A DNA stretch of 64,000 nucleotides from G963668605 sp963668605. GTDB taxonomy: Bacteria; Acidobacteriota; Terriglobia; Bryobacterales; Bryobacteraceae. Every line of letters begins with the position of its first letter. Position 1 is the stretch's first letter. Shown piece after piece: positions 18,472 to 25,415 of the stretch. The DNA is taken from positions 434,001 to 498,000 of the forward strand of contig OY764903.1 in the NCBI GenBank assembly GCA_963668605.1, written 5' to 3'. The position numbers were made by a program, and so were the translations under genes. Under the pieces are notes generated by a model. That model saw only the letters and a list, made by a program, of their open reading frames with translations, searched no databases and was not told the origin of the DNA.

Positions 18472-18474
18472 TAG
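17392..18474 (+). CDS. IS630-family transposase
   Basis: A 360-aa transposase. The N-terminal third has two helix-turn-helix segments (PNRRIAQELKTSRPTVILWR and VRTMAVAQSVSPATVQRIW). The catalytic domain has LCFDEKSQIQ (first Asp), LHLILDNYSAHKH (second Asp) and SSSWLNLVERWF (Glu), the IS630 DDE triad. The coding frame continues through the right inverted repeat; its stop codon TAG is formed by the target TA plus the next chromosomal G, so the stop is outside the element. The frame is intact and of normal length. Confidence 0.93.
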   Translation: MWSVAEPLALDPDQRRTLEAWVHARNTPQKIVFRSRIVLLAASGQPNRRIAQELKTSRPTVILWRQRFLSSGPVALTEDEPGRGRKAGVSVEKVKQIVEATLHSQPVCATHWSVRTMAVAQSVSPATVQRIWDAHGLQPHRSKTFKLSRDKRFVEKLTDVVGLYLNPPDKALVLCFDEKSQIQALDRTQPGLPMKKGRCGTMTHDYKRHGTTTLFAVLNVLEGTVIGECMARHRHQEFLKFLRKIDRETPADLTLHLILDNYSAHKHDAVQRWLKRHGRFQLHYTPTSSSWLNLVERWFREITDKRIRRGSFHSVGELEQAINEYLAHNNKQPKPFVWTASVNKILEKIGHCKAILETLH

Positions 18475-18483
18475 GTATTGAAC

Positions 18484-18510
18484 GCGGCGGACGAGGCGCT
18501 CGTCCGCCGC
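18484..18510 (+). terminator. Hairpin, probable terminator of the TonB-dependent receptor gene
   Basis: A perfect 12-bp stem GCGGCGGACGAG/CTCGTCCGCCGC with a 3-nt loop. Before the IS630 insertion it lay about 10 bp after the receptor stop codon. No T-run follows. Confidence 0.55.
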
Positions 18511-18530
18511 GCTTCGCAGGCTTACCGGAC

Positions 18531-18559
18531 TTGCATTTTCCGCGCTGCTGGGGTACGCT
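18531..18559 (+). promoter_or_regulatory. Promoter of the ilv leader/operon
   Basis: TTGCAT (18531-18536) and TACGCT (18554-18559) with a 17-bp spacer match the sigma-70 consensus well. The +1 would fall near 18566, two or three bases before the leader-peptide ATG, so the leader may be translated from a leaderless transcript. Confidence 0.55.
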
Positions 18560-18568
18560 AACAAAAGT

Positions 18569-18685
18569 ATGGAACTGGCGAGCCGCACCCGCAACCTTCG
18601 GAATGCCGCTCTCAGTGTCTCCGCCCGGAACATCTCCGTAGCCATCGTAATTATTATTGGGGTCACTGTAGCCGGCCCCGCTTGA
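18569..18685 (+). CDS. ilv operon leader peptide
   Basis: A 38-codon open frame ending in TGA, placed between a promoter and an intrinsic terminator upstream of ilvB. Residues 24-34 read VAIVIIIGVTV: 8 of 11 codons specify Val or Ile, the regulated end products of the operon. Such a run makes ribosomes stall when Val/Ile-tRNAs are scarce, as in enterobacterial ilv leaders. It was recognised by codon content and position, not by similarity to a known leader. There is no Shine-Dalgarno sequence before the ATG, which fits the very short predicted 5' end. Confidence 0.72.
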   Translation: MELASRTRNLRNAALSVSARNISVAIVIIIGVTVAGPA

Positions 18686-18757
18686 GTGGACCCAAGGGAC
18701 TTACAAATCCTGAGGCCATCAGCGGGGATAACCAAGACCGGCTGGTGGCCTTTTTCG
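18676..18757 (+). promoter_or_regulatory. ilv transcription attenuator (antiterminator and terminator)
   Basis: The terminator stem is AGGCCATCAGC (18713-18723) with GGCTGGTGGCC (18740-18750, extended by T), followed by TTTTT at 18751-18755. A competing pair is available: CCCCGCT (18676-18682, the last leader codons before the TGA) with AGCGGGG (18721-18727), which overlaps the terminator's 5' arm. A ribosome stalled at the Ile/Val codons would leave CCCCGCT free to pair and stop the terminator from forming. A ribosome reaching the stop codon would cover it and allow termination. Confidence 0.7.
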
Positions 18758-18832
18758 TTTTACTCGCGTGATTTCCCAAACATGGCGCGCGCGGGTAAGC
18801 AAATCAATTCTCTGTACGGAAGGTAAAACCCG

Positions 18833-20560
18833 ATGCCAACACTGATGAGTGGCGCAAAAATGTTGCTCGAATGTCTCGCCCGCGAGGGCGTCGACTGCAT
18901 ATTCGGATACCCCGGCGGTGTCACACTGCCGTTCTATGACGCGCTCTACGAGGACAAGATTCGCCACGTGCTCGTACGCCATGAACAAAACGCCTGCTTC
19001 GCCGCGGAGGGTTACGCGCGCTCCACGGGCAAGGTCGGCGTCTGCTGCGCCACCTCGGGACCGGGCGCCACAAACCTCGTCACCGCACTGGTCGACGCGC
19101 TGATGGATTCCATCCCCGTCGTCGCGCTCACCGGCCAGGTCACCAGCAAGCTGATTGGCAGCGACGCCTTCCAGGAAGCCGACACCTTCGGCATCACGCG
19201 CTCCTGCACCAAGCACAACTACCTGGTCAAGAGCGTTCACGACCTGCCGCGGATCATCCACGAAGCCTTCTATCTGGCCTCCAGCGGGCGTCCGGGGCCG
19301 GTCCTCATCGATGTCCCCAAGGATATCTTCCAGGCCCAGGCGCACTACTCGCCCGTCGGCTCGATCCATCTGCCGGGTTATAAGATTTACACCGAAGGCC
19401 ACACCGGGCAGATCCGCCGGGCCGCCCAGATGATGTGGCAAGCCAAGCGGCCGTTTATTTATGCGGGCGGCGGCGTCATCGCAGCCGGCGCTTCCGCCGA
19501 ATTGACCGACCTTGCGGAGACTCTCGAAGCTCCTGCCGTGTGCACATTGATGGGACTCGGCGGCCTCTCTTCCTCACATCCCAATTTCATCAGCATGCCC
19601 GGCATGCACGGCAGCTATACGGCCAACATGGGAATGACCGAGTGCGATCTGCTGATCGCCGTCGGCGTCCGCTTCGATGACCGCGTCACCGGCCGGCTGG
19701 CGGCGTTCGCTCCGCACGCCAAGGTCATCCACGTCGACATCGACCCGGCGGAAATCGGAAAGAATCGCGCCGCTGATCTGCCCATCGTGGGCGACTGCAA
19801 ACGCGTGATCGCACGCGTCAACGAAGTGCTCAAGGAACTGAAACCCAGCGAAGGTGGACGCAACGCGAACGACCGCAAAGCCTGGTGGTCGCAGATTCAC
19901 GAGTGGCAGAGAGAGCACCCCTTCAAAGTTCCGGTCTCCGATACCGAGATCAAGCCGCAGCACTTGATGAAGGAGATCGATCGCATCTCCGGTGGCACAG
20001 GCATCGTGGCCACCGACGTCGGCCAGCACCAGATGTGGGCCGCGCAACTGATCCGCTTCAACGAACCACGCTTGTGGCTGACCTCCGGCGGCCTCGGTTC
20101 AATGGGCTTCGGACTCCCTTCCGCCATCGGCGCGGCGTTCGCACACCCCGATAAGACCGTCTTCGCCATCTGCGGCGACGGCGGATTCCAGATGTCGATT
20201 CCCGAACTTGCCACGCTCGCCAACCACGGCCTGAACGTGAAGGTCATCATCATGAACAATGGGTACCTCGGGATGGTCCGGCAATGGCAGGAACTGTTCT
20301 ATAACAACCGTCTCTCCTCGGTGCAACTCGACACGTTCCCGGATGTCGAGAAACTCGCCGGCGCGTATGGCTTCACCGGCCGCACGATCGAGAATCCGGC
20401 CGATCTCGGCCCGGCCCTCGAGGCGGCCTGCGCGCAGTCCGGACCGTATCTGCTCAATGTCAAGGTATCGTCCTACGAAAACGTCTATCCGATGGTGCCC
20501 GCCGGCGCGGCCATCAATGAAATGACGCTCGACCAGCCCCTACCCGTGGCGGTGCCGTAA
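18833..20560 (+). CDS. ilvB: Acetolactate synthase, large subunit
   Basis: A 575-aa catalytic subunit of acetohydroxyacid synthase, the first common step of Val/Leu/Ile synthesis (condensation of pyruvate with pyruvate or 2-ketobutyrate; cytoplasm, ThDP/Mg/FAD). The ThDP-binding N-domain has GYPGGVTLPFYDAL and the catalytic RHEQ (Glu51). The central domain carries AGGGVIAAGA. The C-domain has the ThDP motif ICGDGGFQMSI ending in IMNNGYLGMVRQW. Length is normal. GGAAGGT nine bases before ATG supports the start. It is the first structural gene after the attenuator, and ilvN follows after 21 bp. Confidence 0.97.
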   Translation: MPTLMSGAKMLLECLAREGVDCIFGYPGGVTLPFYDALYEDKIRHVLVRHEQNACFAAEGYARSTGKVGVCCATSGPGATNLVTALVDALMDSIPVVALTGQVTSKLIGSDAFQEADTFGITRSCTKHNYLVKSVHDLPRIIHEAFYLASSGRPGPVLIDVPKDIFQAQAHYSPVGSIHLPGYKIYTEGHTGQIRRAAQMMWQAKRPFIYAGGGVIAAGASAELTDLAETLEAPAVCTLMGLGGLSSSHPNFISMPGMHGSYTANMGMTECDLLIAVGVRFDDRVTGRLAAFAPHAKVIHVDIDPAEIGKNRAADLPIVGDCKRVIARVNEVLKELKPSEGGRNANDRKAWWSQIHEWQREHPFKVPVSDTEIKPQHLMKEIDRISGGTGIVATDVGQHQMWAAQLIRFNEPRLWLTSGGLGSMGFGLPSAIGAAFAHPDKTVFAICGDGGFQMSIPELATLANHGLNVKVIIMNNGYLGMVRQWQELFYNNRLSSVQLDTFPDVEKLAGAYGFTGRTIENPADLGPALEAACAQSGPYLLNVKVSSYENVYPMVPAGAAINEMTLDQPLPVAVP

Positions 20561-20581
20561 TCGATTCCGGCAGAGGATAAC

Positions 20582-21136
20582 ATGCTACAGATCATCTCGT
20601 TATTGGTTGAAAACAAGCCCGGCGCGCTGATGCGCATCACCGGTCTGCTGAGCGCGCGCGGCTACAACATCGAAAGCTTGACAGTCGCGCGCACGTTCGA
20701 TCCGACGCTCTCGCGCATGACGATCGTCGTGGACGTCGATCCCACGTTGCGCCGCCAGGTCATCAAGCAGATGAACAAACTCGTCAACGTCCTTCAGGCA
20801 ACCGACATGACGGAAGAGCCCGCCGTGGCTCGTGAGATGGTCCTGCTGCGCGTTCGTGCCCAGCAGGAACAAAGAACCGCTATCCTGAAGGAAGCCGAGA
20901 TTTTCTCGGCCCGTGTGGTGGATTCGTCCGTCGAAGGATTCGCATTGGAATGTACCGGCGATCCCGAAAAGCTCGACGAATTCATTGATGTCATGCGCAG
21001 TTATGGCGACATTGAGGTGACTCGCTCCGGTATGGTGGCGGTCGCTCTCGAACCCAAGAAGCTGCGGCTTTCAAGCCCGATTCCGGCTGGCGCCGGAACC
21101 AAGAACGAAACTACGAATGGAGATTCGAATGTCTAA
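20582..21136 (+). CDS. ilvN: Acetolactate synthase, small (regulatory) subunit
   Basis: A 184-aa regulatory subunit. Residues 2-75 are an ACT domain (ISLLVENKPGALMRITGLLSARGYN is the typical start), followed by the ALS_ss C-terminal domain (EIFSARVVDSSVEGFALECTG, then IEVTRSGMVAVAL). It binds valine and confers feedback inhibition and stability to IlvB. GAGG precedes the ATG. Its last codons overlap the ilvC start by 8 bp (AATGTCTAA), so translation of the two is probably coupled. Confidence 0.96.
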   Translation: MLQIISLLVENKPGALMRITGLLSARGYNIESLTVARTFDPTLSRMTIVVDVDPTLRRQVIKQMNKLVNVLQATDMTEEPAVAREMVLLRVRAQQEQRTAILKEAEIFSARVVDSSVEGFALECTGDPEKLDEFIDVMRSYGDIEVTRSGMVAVALEPKKLRLSSPIPAGAGTKNETTNGDSNV

Positions 21137-22148
21137 GCGATTTTACGAAAAAGATGGCGACCTGAGCTTTCTCAAGGACCAGACCGTGGCAATCATCGGC
21201 TACGGCAGCCAGGGACATGCGCATGCCCTCAACCTGCGCGACTCCGGCGTAAACGTGATCGTCGCCGAGCAGGCCGGCAGCGCCAGTTGGAAGAAAGCCG
21301 AGGCGGCTGGCCTCAAGGTGATGTCCGCCACCGACGCGTCGAAGCTTGGCACGGTCATCATGATCCTGGTACCGGACCACCTGCAGGCCATCATCTACGA
21401 AAAAGAGATCCAGCCGAACATGACCGCGGGCAAGACCCTCATGTTCGCTCACGGTTTCAACATCCACTTCAAGCAGATCGTCGCGCCGAAGGATGTGGAC
21501 GTCTCCATGATCGCCCCGAAGGCGCCGGGCCACCGCGTCCGCGAACTGTTCACCGAAGGCGTGGGCGTTCCGGCCCTCGTAGCCATTCACCAGGACGCTT
21601 CCGGCAAGGCGTTGCAGCGCGCGCTGGCTTATGCTCTTGCGCTTGGCTGCCTCAAGGCCGGCGTGATTGAGACCTCGTTCAAGGAAGAGACCGAAAGTGA
21701 TCTGTTCGGCGAGCAGGCTGTTCTCTGCGGCGGCGTCAGCGAACTGATCCGCGCCGGTTTCGAGACCCTGGTCGAAGCGGGCTACGATCCGGAAATCGCC
21801 TACTTCGAGTGTCTCCACGAACTCAAGCTGATCGTCGACCTGATTCAGGAAGGCGGCTTGGCCTACATGCGCTTCTCCGTCTCCGATACCGCCGAATACG
21901 GCGACTACACGCGTGGTCCGCGCGTGGTCAACAAGCAGACGCGCGACGAGATGCGCAAGATCCTCGCCGAAATTCAGAGCGGCGAATTCGCCCGCGCCTG
22001 GATCGCGGAAAACAAGACCGGCCGCCACAACTTCCTCGCCATGCGCGAAGCAGCCAAGGTACAGCCGCTCGAGACAGTCGGTAAGGAACTCCGCGAGATG
22101 ATGCCGTTCCTGAAGAAGAAAAAGGAAGTCGGCGTACCGCAGGAGTAG
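21129..22148 (+). CDS. ilvC: Ketol-acid reductoisomerase
   Basis: A 339-aa class I enzyme. It converts acetolactate or acetohydroxybutyrate to the 2,3-dihydroxy acid using Mg and NADPH. The Rossmann motif is IIGYGSQGHAHALNLRDSG. PKAPGHRVRELFTEGVGVPALVA and the knotted C-terminal domain (ETESDLFGEQAVLCGG, with metal-binding Asp and Glu) are standard. The start is placed at the ATG inside the end of ilvN (MSKRFYEKDGDL), the usual N-terminus. A strong hairpin follows the gene before cimA. Confidence 0.97.
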   Translation: MSKRFYEKDGDLSFLKDQTVAIIGYGSQGHAHALNLRDSGVNVIVAEQAGSASWKKAEAAGLKVMSATDASKLGTVIMILVPDHLQAIIYEKEIQPNMTAGKTLMFAHGFNIHFKQIVAPKDVDVSMIAPKAPGHRVRELFTEGVGVPALVAIHQDASGKALQRALAYALALGCLKAGVIETSFKEETESDLFGEQAVLCGGVSELIRAGFETLVEAGYDPEIAYFECLHELKLIVDLIQEGGLAYMRFSVSDTAEYGDYTRGPRVVNKQTRDEMRKILAEIQSGEFARAWIAENKTGRHNFLAMREAAKVQPLETVGKELREMMPFLKKKKEVGVPQE

Positions 22149-22158
22149 TAAGCTCTGG

Positions 22159-22186
22159 GAGAGGCGCCGCAAATCCGGCGCCTCTC
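22159..22186 (+). terminator. Intercistronic hairpin between ilvC and cimA
   Basis: A perfect 11-bp stem, GAGAGGCGCCG and CGGCGCCTCTC, with the loop CAAATC, 10 bp after the ilvC stop. No T-run follows, so it may set mRNA processing or partial termination between ilvC and cimA. Confidence 0.5.
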
Positions 22187-22204
22187 CACTGAATGGAACC
22201 GACC

Positions 22205-23812
22205 ATGAAGATCTTTACCTTCGACACCACCCTCCGCGACGGCACGCAAGGCGAGGCTATCTCATTTTCCGTCGACGACAAGCTGATCATCGCCCACAAG
22301 CTCGACGAGCTGGGGATTGATTACATTGAGGGCGGCTGGCCCGGATCGAACCCGAAGGATAAGGAATTCTTCGCCCGCGCGCGGGATCTGCGGCTGAAAC
22401 ACGCCAAGCTCACCGCGTTCGGCTCCACGCGCTTCGCCAAAAATCCGGTCGACCGCGATCCCAACGTGCGCCAACTTGTCGAGGCCGGCACGCCCGTCGT
22501 TTCGATCTTCGGCAAGAGCTGGGATCTGCACACGCAGCGCGCGCTCGGCATCACGGAAGAGCAGAATCTCGTGCTGATTTCCGAGACGGTGCATTATCTG
22601 AAGGAGCACGGCAAGGAAGTAGTCTACGACGCGGAGCACTTTTTCGACGGCTATCTCTCGAACAAGGATTTTGCGTTGCGCACGCTCGAAGCCGCGAAGA
22701 ACTGCGGCGCCGACGTGCTCTGCCTCTGCGATACGAACGGCGGTGTTATCACCAGCCAGATCATGGAGATCGTCTCCGAGGTGCGCGCCCGCTTCGACGG
22801 CGTAATCGGCATCCACTGTCATAACGATTCCGACATGGCCGTGGCCAACACCCTCGCGGCCGTGCGCGCTGGCGCAACCCACGTGCAGGGTTGCATGAAC
22901 GGTTACGGCGAGCGCTGCGGCAACGCCAACCTCTCCTCGGTCATTGCGAACCTCGAATTGAAGCTCGGTCACGAGACGATCGGTCCGGACAAGTTGCAGC
23001 ACCTCACGCAGGTCTGCCGCTTTATCGCCGAGTTGGCGAACCTGACGCTCCCCGGCTGCCAGCCGTACGTAGGGCAGAGTGCCTTTGCGCACAAGGGTGG
23101 CATCCATGTCGCCGCGGTGTTGCGCGACGCAGCTACTTACGAGCACGTCAAGCCCGAACTCGTCGGCAACCGGCAGCGCGTCCTGCTCAGCGATCTGTCC
23201 GGCCGCGGCAACATCGTCTATAAACTGGAGCAACACGGGCTCGGCACACTCACCGACGACTCCCGCCGCGAACTGCTGGAACGCATCAAGCACATGGAAT
23301 TCATGGGCTACGAGCTCGAAGCCGCCGAGGGCACGTTTGAACTCCTCGTCCGCGAGGCGCTGCGCCCCGGCGTGCACTTCTTCGATCTGGTGAGCCTGGA
23401 AGTCAACACCAAAATCGCGGGGACGAAACAGTCTCTGACCACCGCCACCGTCACGCTCAAGGCGCAGGATGGCATACACTCCGCCACGGCGAGCGGTCAC
23501 GGCCCGGTTCACGCGCTCGATCTCTGCCTGCGCCAATGCCTTTCCGGCCTATACCCGGGCATCGCTAACGTCAAGCTCACCGACTACAAAGTGCGTGTAC
23601 TCGATTCCAAGAAGGGAACCGCCGCCAAGGTTCGCGTGCTTGTGGAGTGGAGCGACAGTTCGCGCAGTTGGGCCACTGTCGGCGTCAGCGAGAACGTCAT
23701 CGAGGCCAGTTGGAAGGCTCTGGTTGACGCCATCCGCCTGGAACTCATGCGCCTGACCGACAGCGACCCGTCGATTGAGAAAGCAGTCGAAGATTACTCC
23801 TGGGGCGTCTAG
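22205..23812 (+). CDS. cimA: Citramalate synthase
   Basis: A 535-aa protein of the 2-isopropylmalate synthase/homocitrate synthase family, of the CimA type. It condenses pyruvate with acetyl-CoA to (R)-citramalate, feeding a threonine-independent route to 2-ketobutyrate and isoleucine. The HMGL-like barrel begins FDTTLRDGTQGE, with the metal-binding HCHNDSDMAVAN and GCMNGYGERCGNANL. The linker region GQSAFAHKGGIHV and the C-terminal LeuA allosteric domain (from about residue 390) are present. Its place directly after ilvBNC makes an isoleucine/valine operon without a threonine deaminase gene. Start chosen at MKIFTFDTT; an ATG four codons earlier is possible. Confidence 0.92.
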   Translation: MKIFTFDTTLRDGTQGEAISFSVDDKLIIAHKLDELGIDYIEGGWPGSNPKDKEFFARARDLRLKHAKLTAFGSTRFAKNPVDRDPNVRQLVEAGTPVVSIFGKSWDLHTQRALGITEEQNLVLISETVHYLKEHGKEVVYDAEHFFDGYLSNKDFALRTLEAAKNCGADVLCLCDTNGGVITSQIMEIVSEVRARFDGVIGIHCHNDSDMAVANTLAAVRAGATHVQGCMNGYGERCGNANLSSVIANLELKLGHETIGPDKLQHLTQVCRFIAELANLTLPGCQPYVGQSAFAHKGGIHVAAVLRDAATYEHVKPELVGNRQRVLLSDLSGRGNIVYKLEQHGLGTLTDDSRRELLERIKHMEFMGYELEAAEGTFELLVREALRPGVHFFDLVSLEVNTKIAGTKQSLTTATVTLKAQDGIHSATASGHGPVHALDLCLRQCLSGLYPGIANVKLTDYKVRVLDSKKGTAAKVRVLVEWSDSSRSWATVGVSENVIEASWKALVDAIRLELMRLTDSDPSIEKAVEDYSWGV

Positions 23813-23840
23813 CTCCGGCGCTTTGTTAAGCTTGTCTTTG

Positions 23841-24392
23841 ATGCGCTACTTCTTCTCACAACGCATCCCGGACTTCAATCGCGTCCTGATCGTCGAGAGC
23901 GGCTCTCGCGAGCTGCTCGATAATCTGCTGCCCGGGCTGAACGAGCTATACGGCGATACGATGACCGTCGACCTGCTGACCTGCTACGCGGGTCATCCGG
24001 TTGGCTTTCTGCCGGAAAAGGGCAAACTCTATCGCGTCACCGATTACCCGGACAGCGAATCCCGCGCCCGGCTCTTCCGCGAGTTGCGCAAGAACGACTA
24101 CCAAATCGTCGGCATCATCTGCTCGGGCGAGCCGATCATGACCAAATGGAAGTGGATGACCGCCTGGAAAATTAACGCCAAGCTTTTCGTGCTCAACGAA
24201 AACGTGGATTACCTCTGGGCCGATTATTCCAACTGGCGCATAATAGCCGAGTTCTTTGCATTCCGAACGGGACTGACCGGCACGGGCGCCGTGATGACGC
24301 CGGTGCGCGTACTGCTCTTTCCGTTCACGTTTCTTTACTTACTGCTCTTCGCCGCGTGGGTCAACATGCGGCGCAAAAAGGTGACACTGTGA
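23841..24392 (+). CDS. Conserved protein of unknown function with C-terminal membrane segment
   Basis: About 183 aa from ATG 23841, the first Met giving a natural N-terminus (MRYFFSQRIPDFNRVLIVESG). The N-terminal 140 residues look like an alpha/beta fold with RVLIVESGSRELL as a first strand and helix, and alternating strands (VDLLTCYAG, IVGIICSGEP, KLFVLNENVD). A hydrophobic segment near residues 155-175 (VRVLLFPFTFLYLLLFAAW) is a probable membrane anchor, followed by a basic tail. The pattern recalls membrane-bound glycosyltransferase-associated proteins, but no family is recognised with confidence. Its stop codon overlaps the GTG start of the downstream oxidoreductase. Confidence 0.6.
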   Translation: MRYFFSQRIPDFNRVLIVESGSRELLDNLLPGLNELYGDTMTVDLLTCYAGHPVGFLPEKGKLYRVTDYPDSESRARLFRELRKNDYQIVGIICSGEPIMTKWKWMTAWKINAKLFVLNENVDYLWADYSNWRIIAEFFAFRTGLTGTGAVMTPVRVLLFPFTFLYLLLFAAWVNMRRKKVTL

Positions 24393-25357
24393 AAGCGATT
24401 CTTGTTCACGAAACCGGCGGTCCCGAAAAGCTGCAACTGGTCGACACTCCCATACCCTTGCCCGCCGCGGGTTGCGCACTGGTGAAGCTCGCTGCGATCG
24501 GCGTCAATTTTATTGACGTCTATTTCCGCACGGGGCTCTATCCCTCCGAAACTCCCGTCGCGATCGGAATGGAAGGCGCCGGCACGGTCGAATCCGTAGG
24601 CGCAGGCGTCACAGAGGTGGCCCCCGGAGACCGCGTCGCGTACGCGATGGCGCGCGGCTCGTATGCCCAATATCACACCGTGGCTGCGAACCATCTGGTC
24701 AAGCTGCCTGCTACAGTCAGCTTCGAAATCGCAGCAGCATCCATGCTTCAGGGCATGACGGCGCACTATCTCACGCGCTCCACTTATCCTCTGCGCACGG
24801 GCGAAACTGCCTTGGTCCACGCAGCCGCGGGCGGCGCGGGCCTTATGACGGTGCAGATGGCGAAGCTGTGCGGCGCGACCGTGATCGGCACGGTCGGCAG
24901 CGCCGAGAAGATGGCGATCGCGAAAGACGCGGGCGCCGATGAGGTCATCAACTACACGACCCAGGATTTTGAAACCGAGGTCAAGCGGATCACGAACGGC
25001 CGTGGCGTCGATGTGGTCTATGACTCGGTGGGCGCGGCGACCTTCACGGGCAGCATCAACAGCCTGCGCCCGCGAGGCATGATGGTCACCTTCGGCAACG
25101 CCAGCGGCCCTGTGCCTGCCGTCTCGCCGCTGTTGCTTTCGCAGAAGGGCTCTCTGTTCCTTACGCGTCCTACACTGGCAAGTTACACCGCCACGCGCGA
25201 GGAGTTGCTCTGGCGCGCCAGCGATGTTCTCGATTGGCTCGGCGCGGGCAAGCTCAAAGTTCGCATCGACAAGACCTACCCTCTCGCGGCAGCGGCCCAG
25301 GCCCACATCGATCTGGAGAGCCGCAGGACTACAGGCAAGCTGCTGCTGATTCCATAA
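24389..25357 (+). CDS. Quinone oxidoreductase, zeta-crystallin type
   Basis: A 322-aa member of the medium-chain dehydrogenase/reductase family without zinc. The GTG start overlaps the upstream stop (GTGA) and is preceded by AAAAAGGTG; it gives the usual N-terminus KAILVHETGGPEKL. Motifs: GVNFIDVYFRTGLYP, the nucleotide-binding VHAAAGGAGLMTVQMAKLCGATVIGT, and the C-terminal AAQAHIDLESRRTTGKLLL, all standard for NADPH:quinone reductases (Qor/MDR). It reduces quinones or other alpha,beta-unsaturated carbonyls in the cytoplasm; the physiological substrate is unknown. Confidence 0.9.
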   Translation: MKAILVHETGGPEKLQLVDTPIPLPAAGCALVKLAAIGVNFIDVYFRTGLYPSETPVAIGMEGAGTVESVGAGVTEVAPGDRVAYAMARGSYAQYHTVAANHLVKLPATVSFEIAAASMLQGMTAHYLTRSTYPLRTGETALVHAAAGGAGLMTVQMAKLCGATVIGTVGSAEKMAIAKDAGADEVINYTTQDFETEVKRITNGRGVDVVYDSVGAATFTGSINSLRPRGMMVTFGNASGPVPAVSPLLLSQKGSLFLTRPTLASYTATREELLWRASDVLDWLGAGKLKVRIDKTYPLAAAAQAHIDLESRRTTGKLLLIP

Positions 25358-25380
25358 GCCGCGCGCATAATCCGCAAGCG

Positions 25381-25409
25381 TTGGCCGCCGCGAGGCCGAA
25401 CGCTACAAT
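25381..25409 (+). promoter_or_regulatory. Promoter of the M61 peptidase gene, predicted leaderless
   Basis: TTGGCC (25381-25386) and TACAAT (25404-25409) with a 17-bp spacer. The +1 seven bases after the -10 box coincides with the A of the ATG at 25416, and no ribosome-binding site is present. Confidence 0.5.
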
Positions 25410-25415
25410 AGAATT

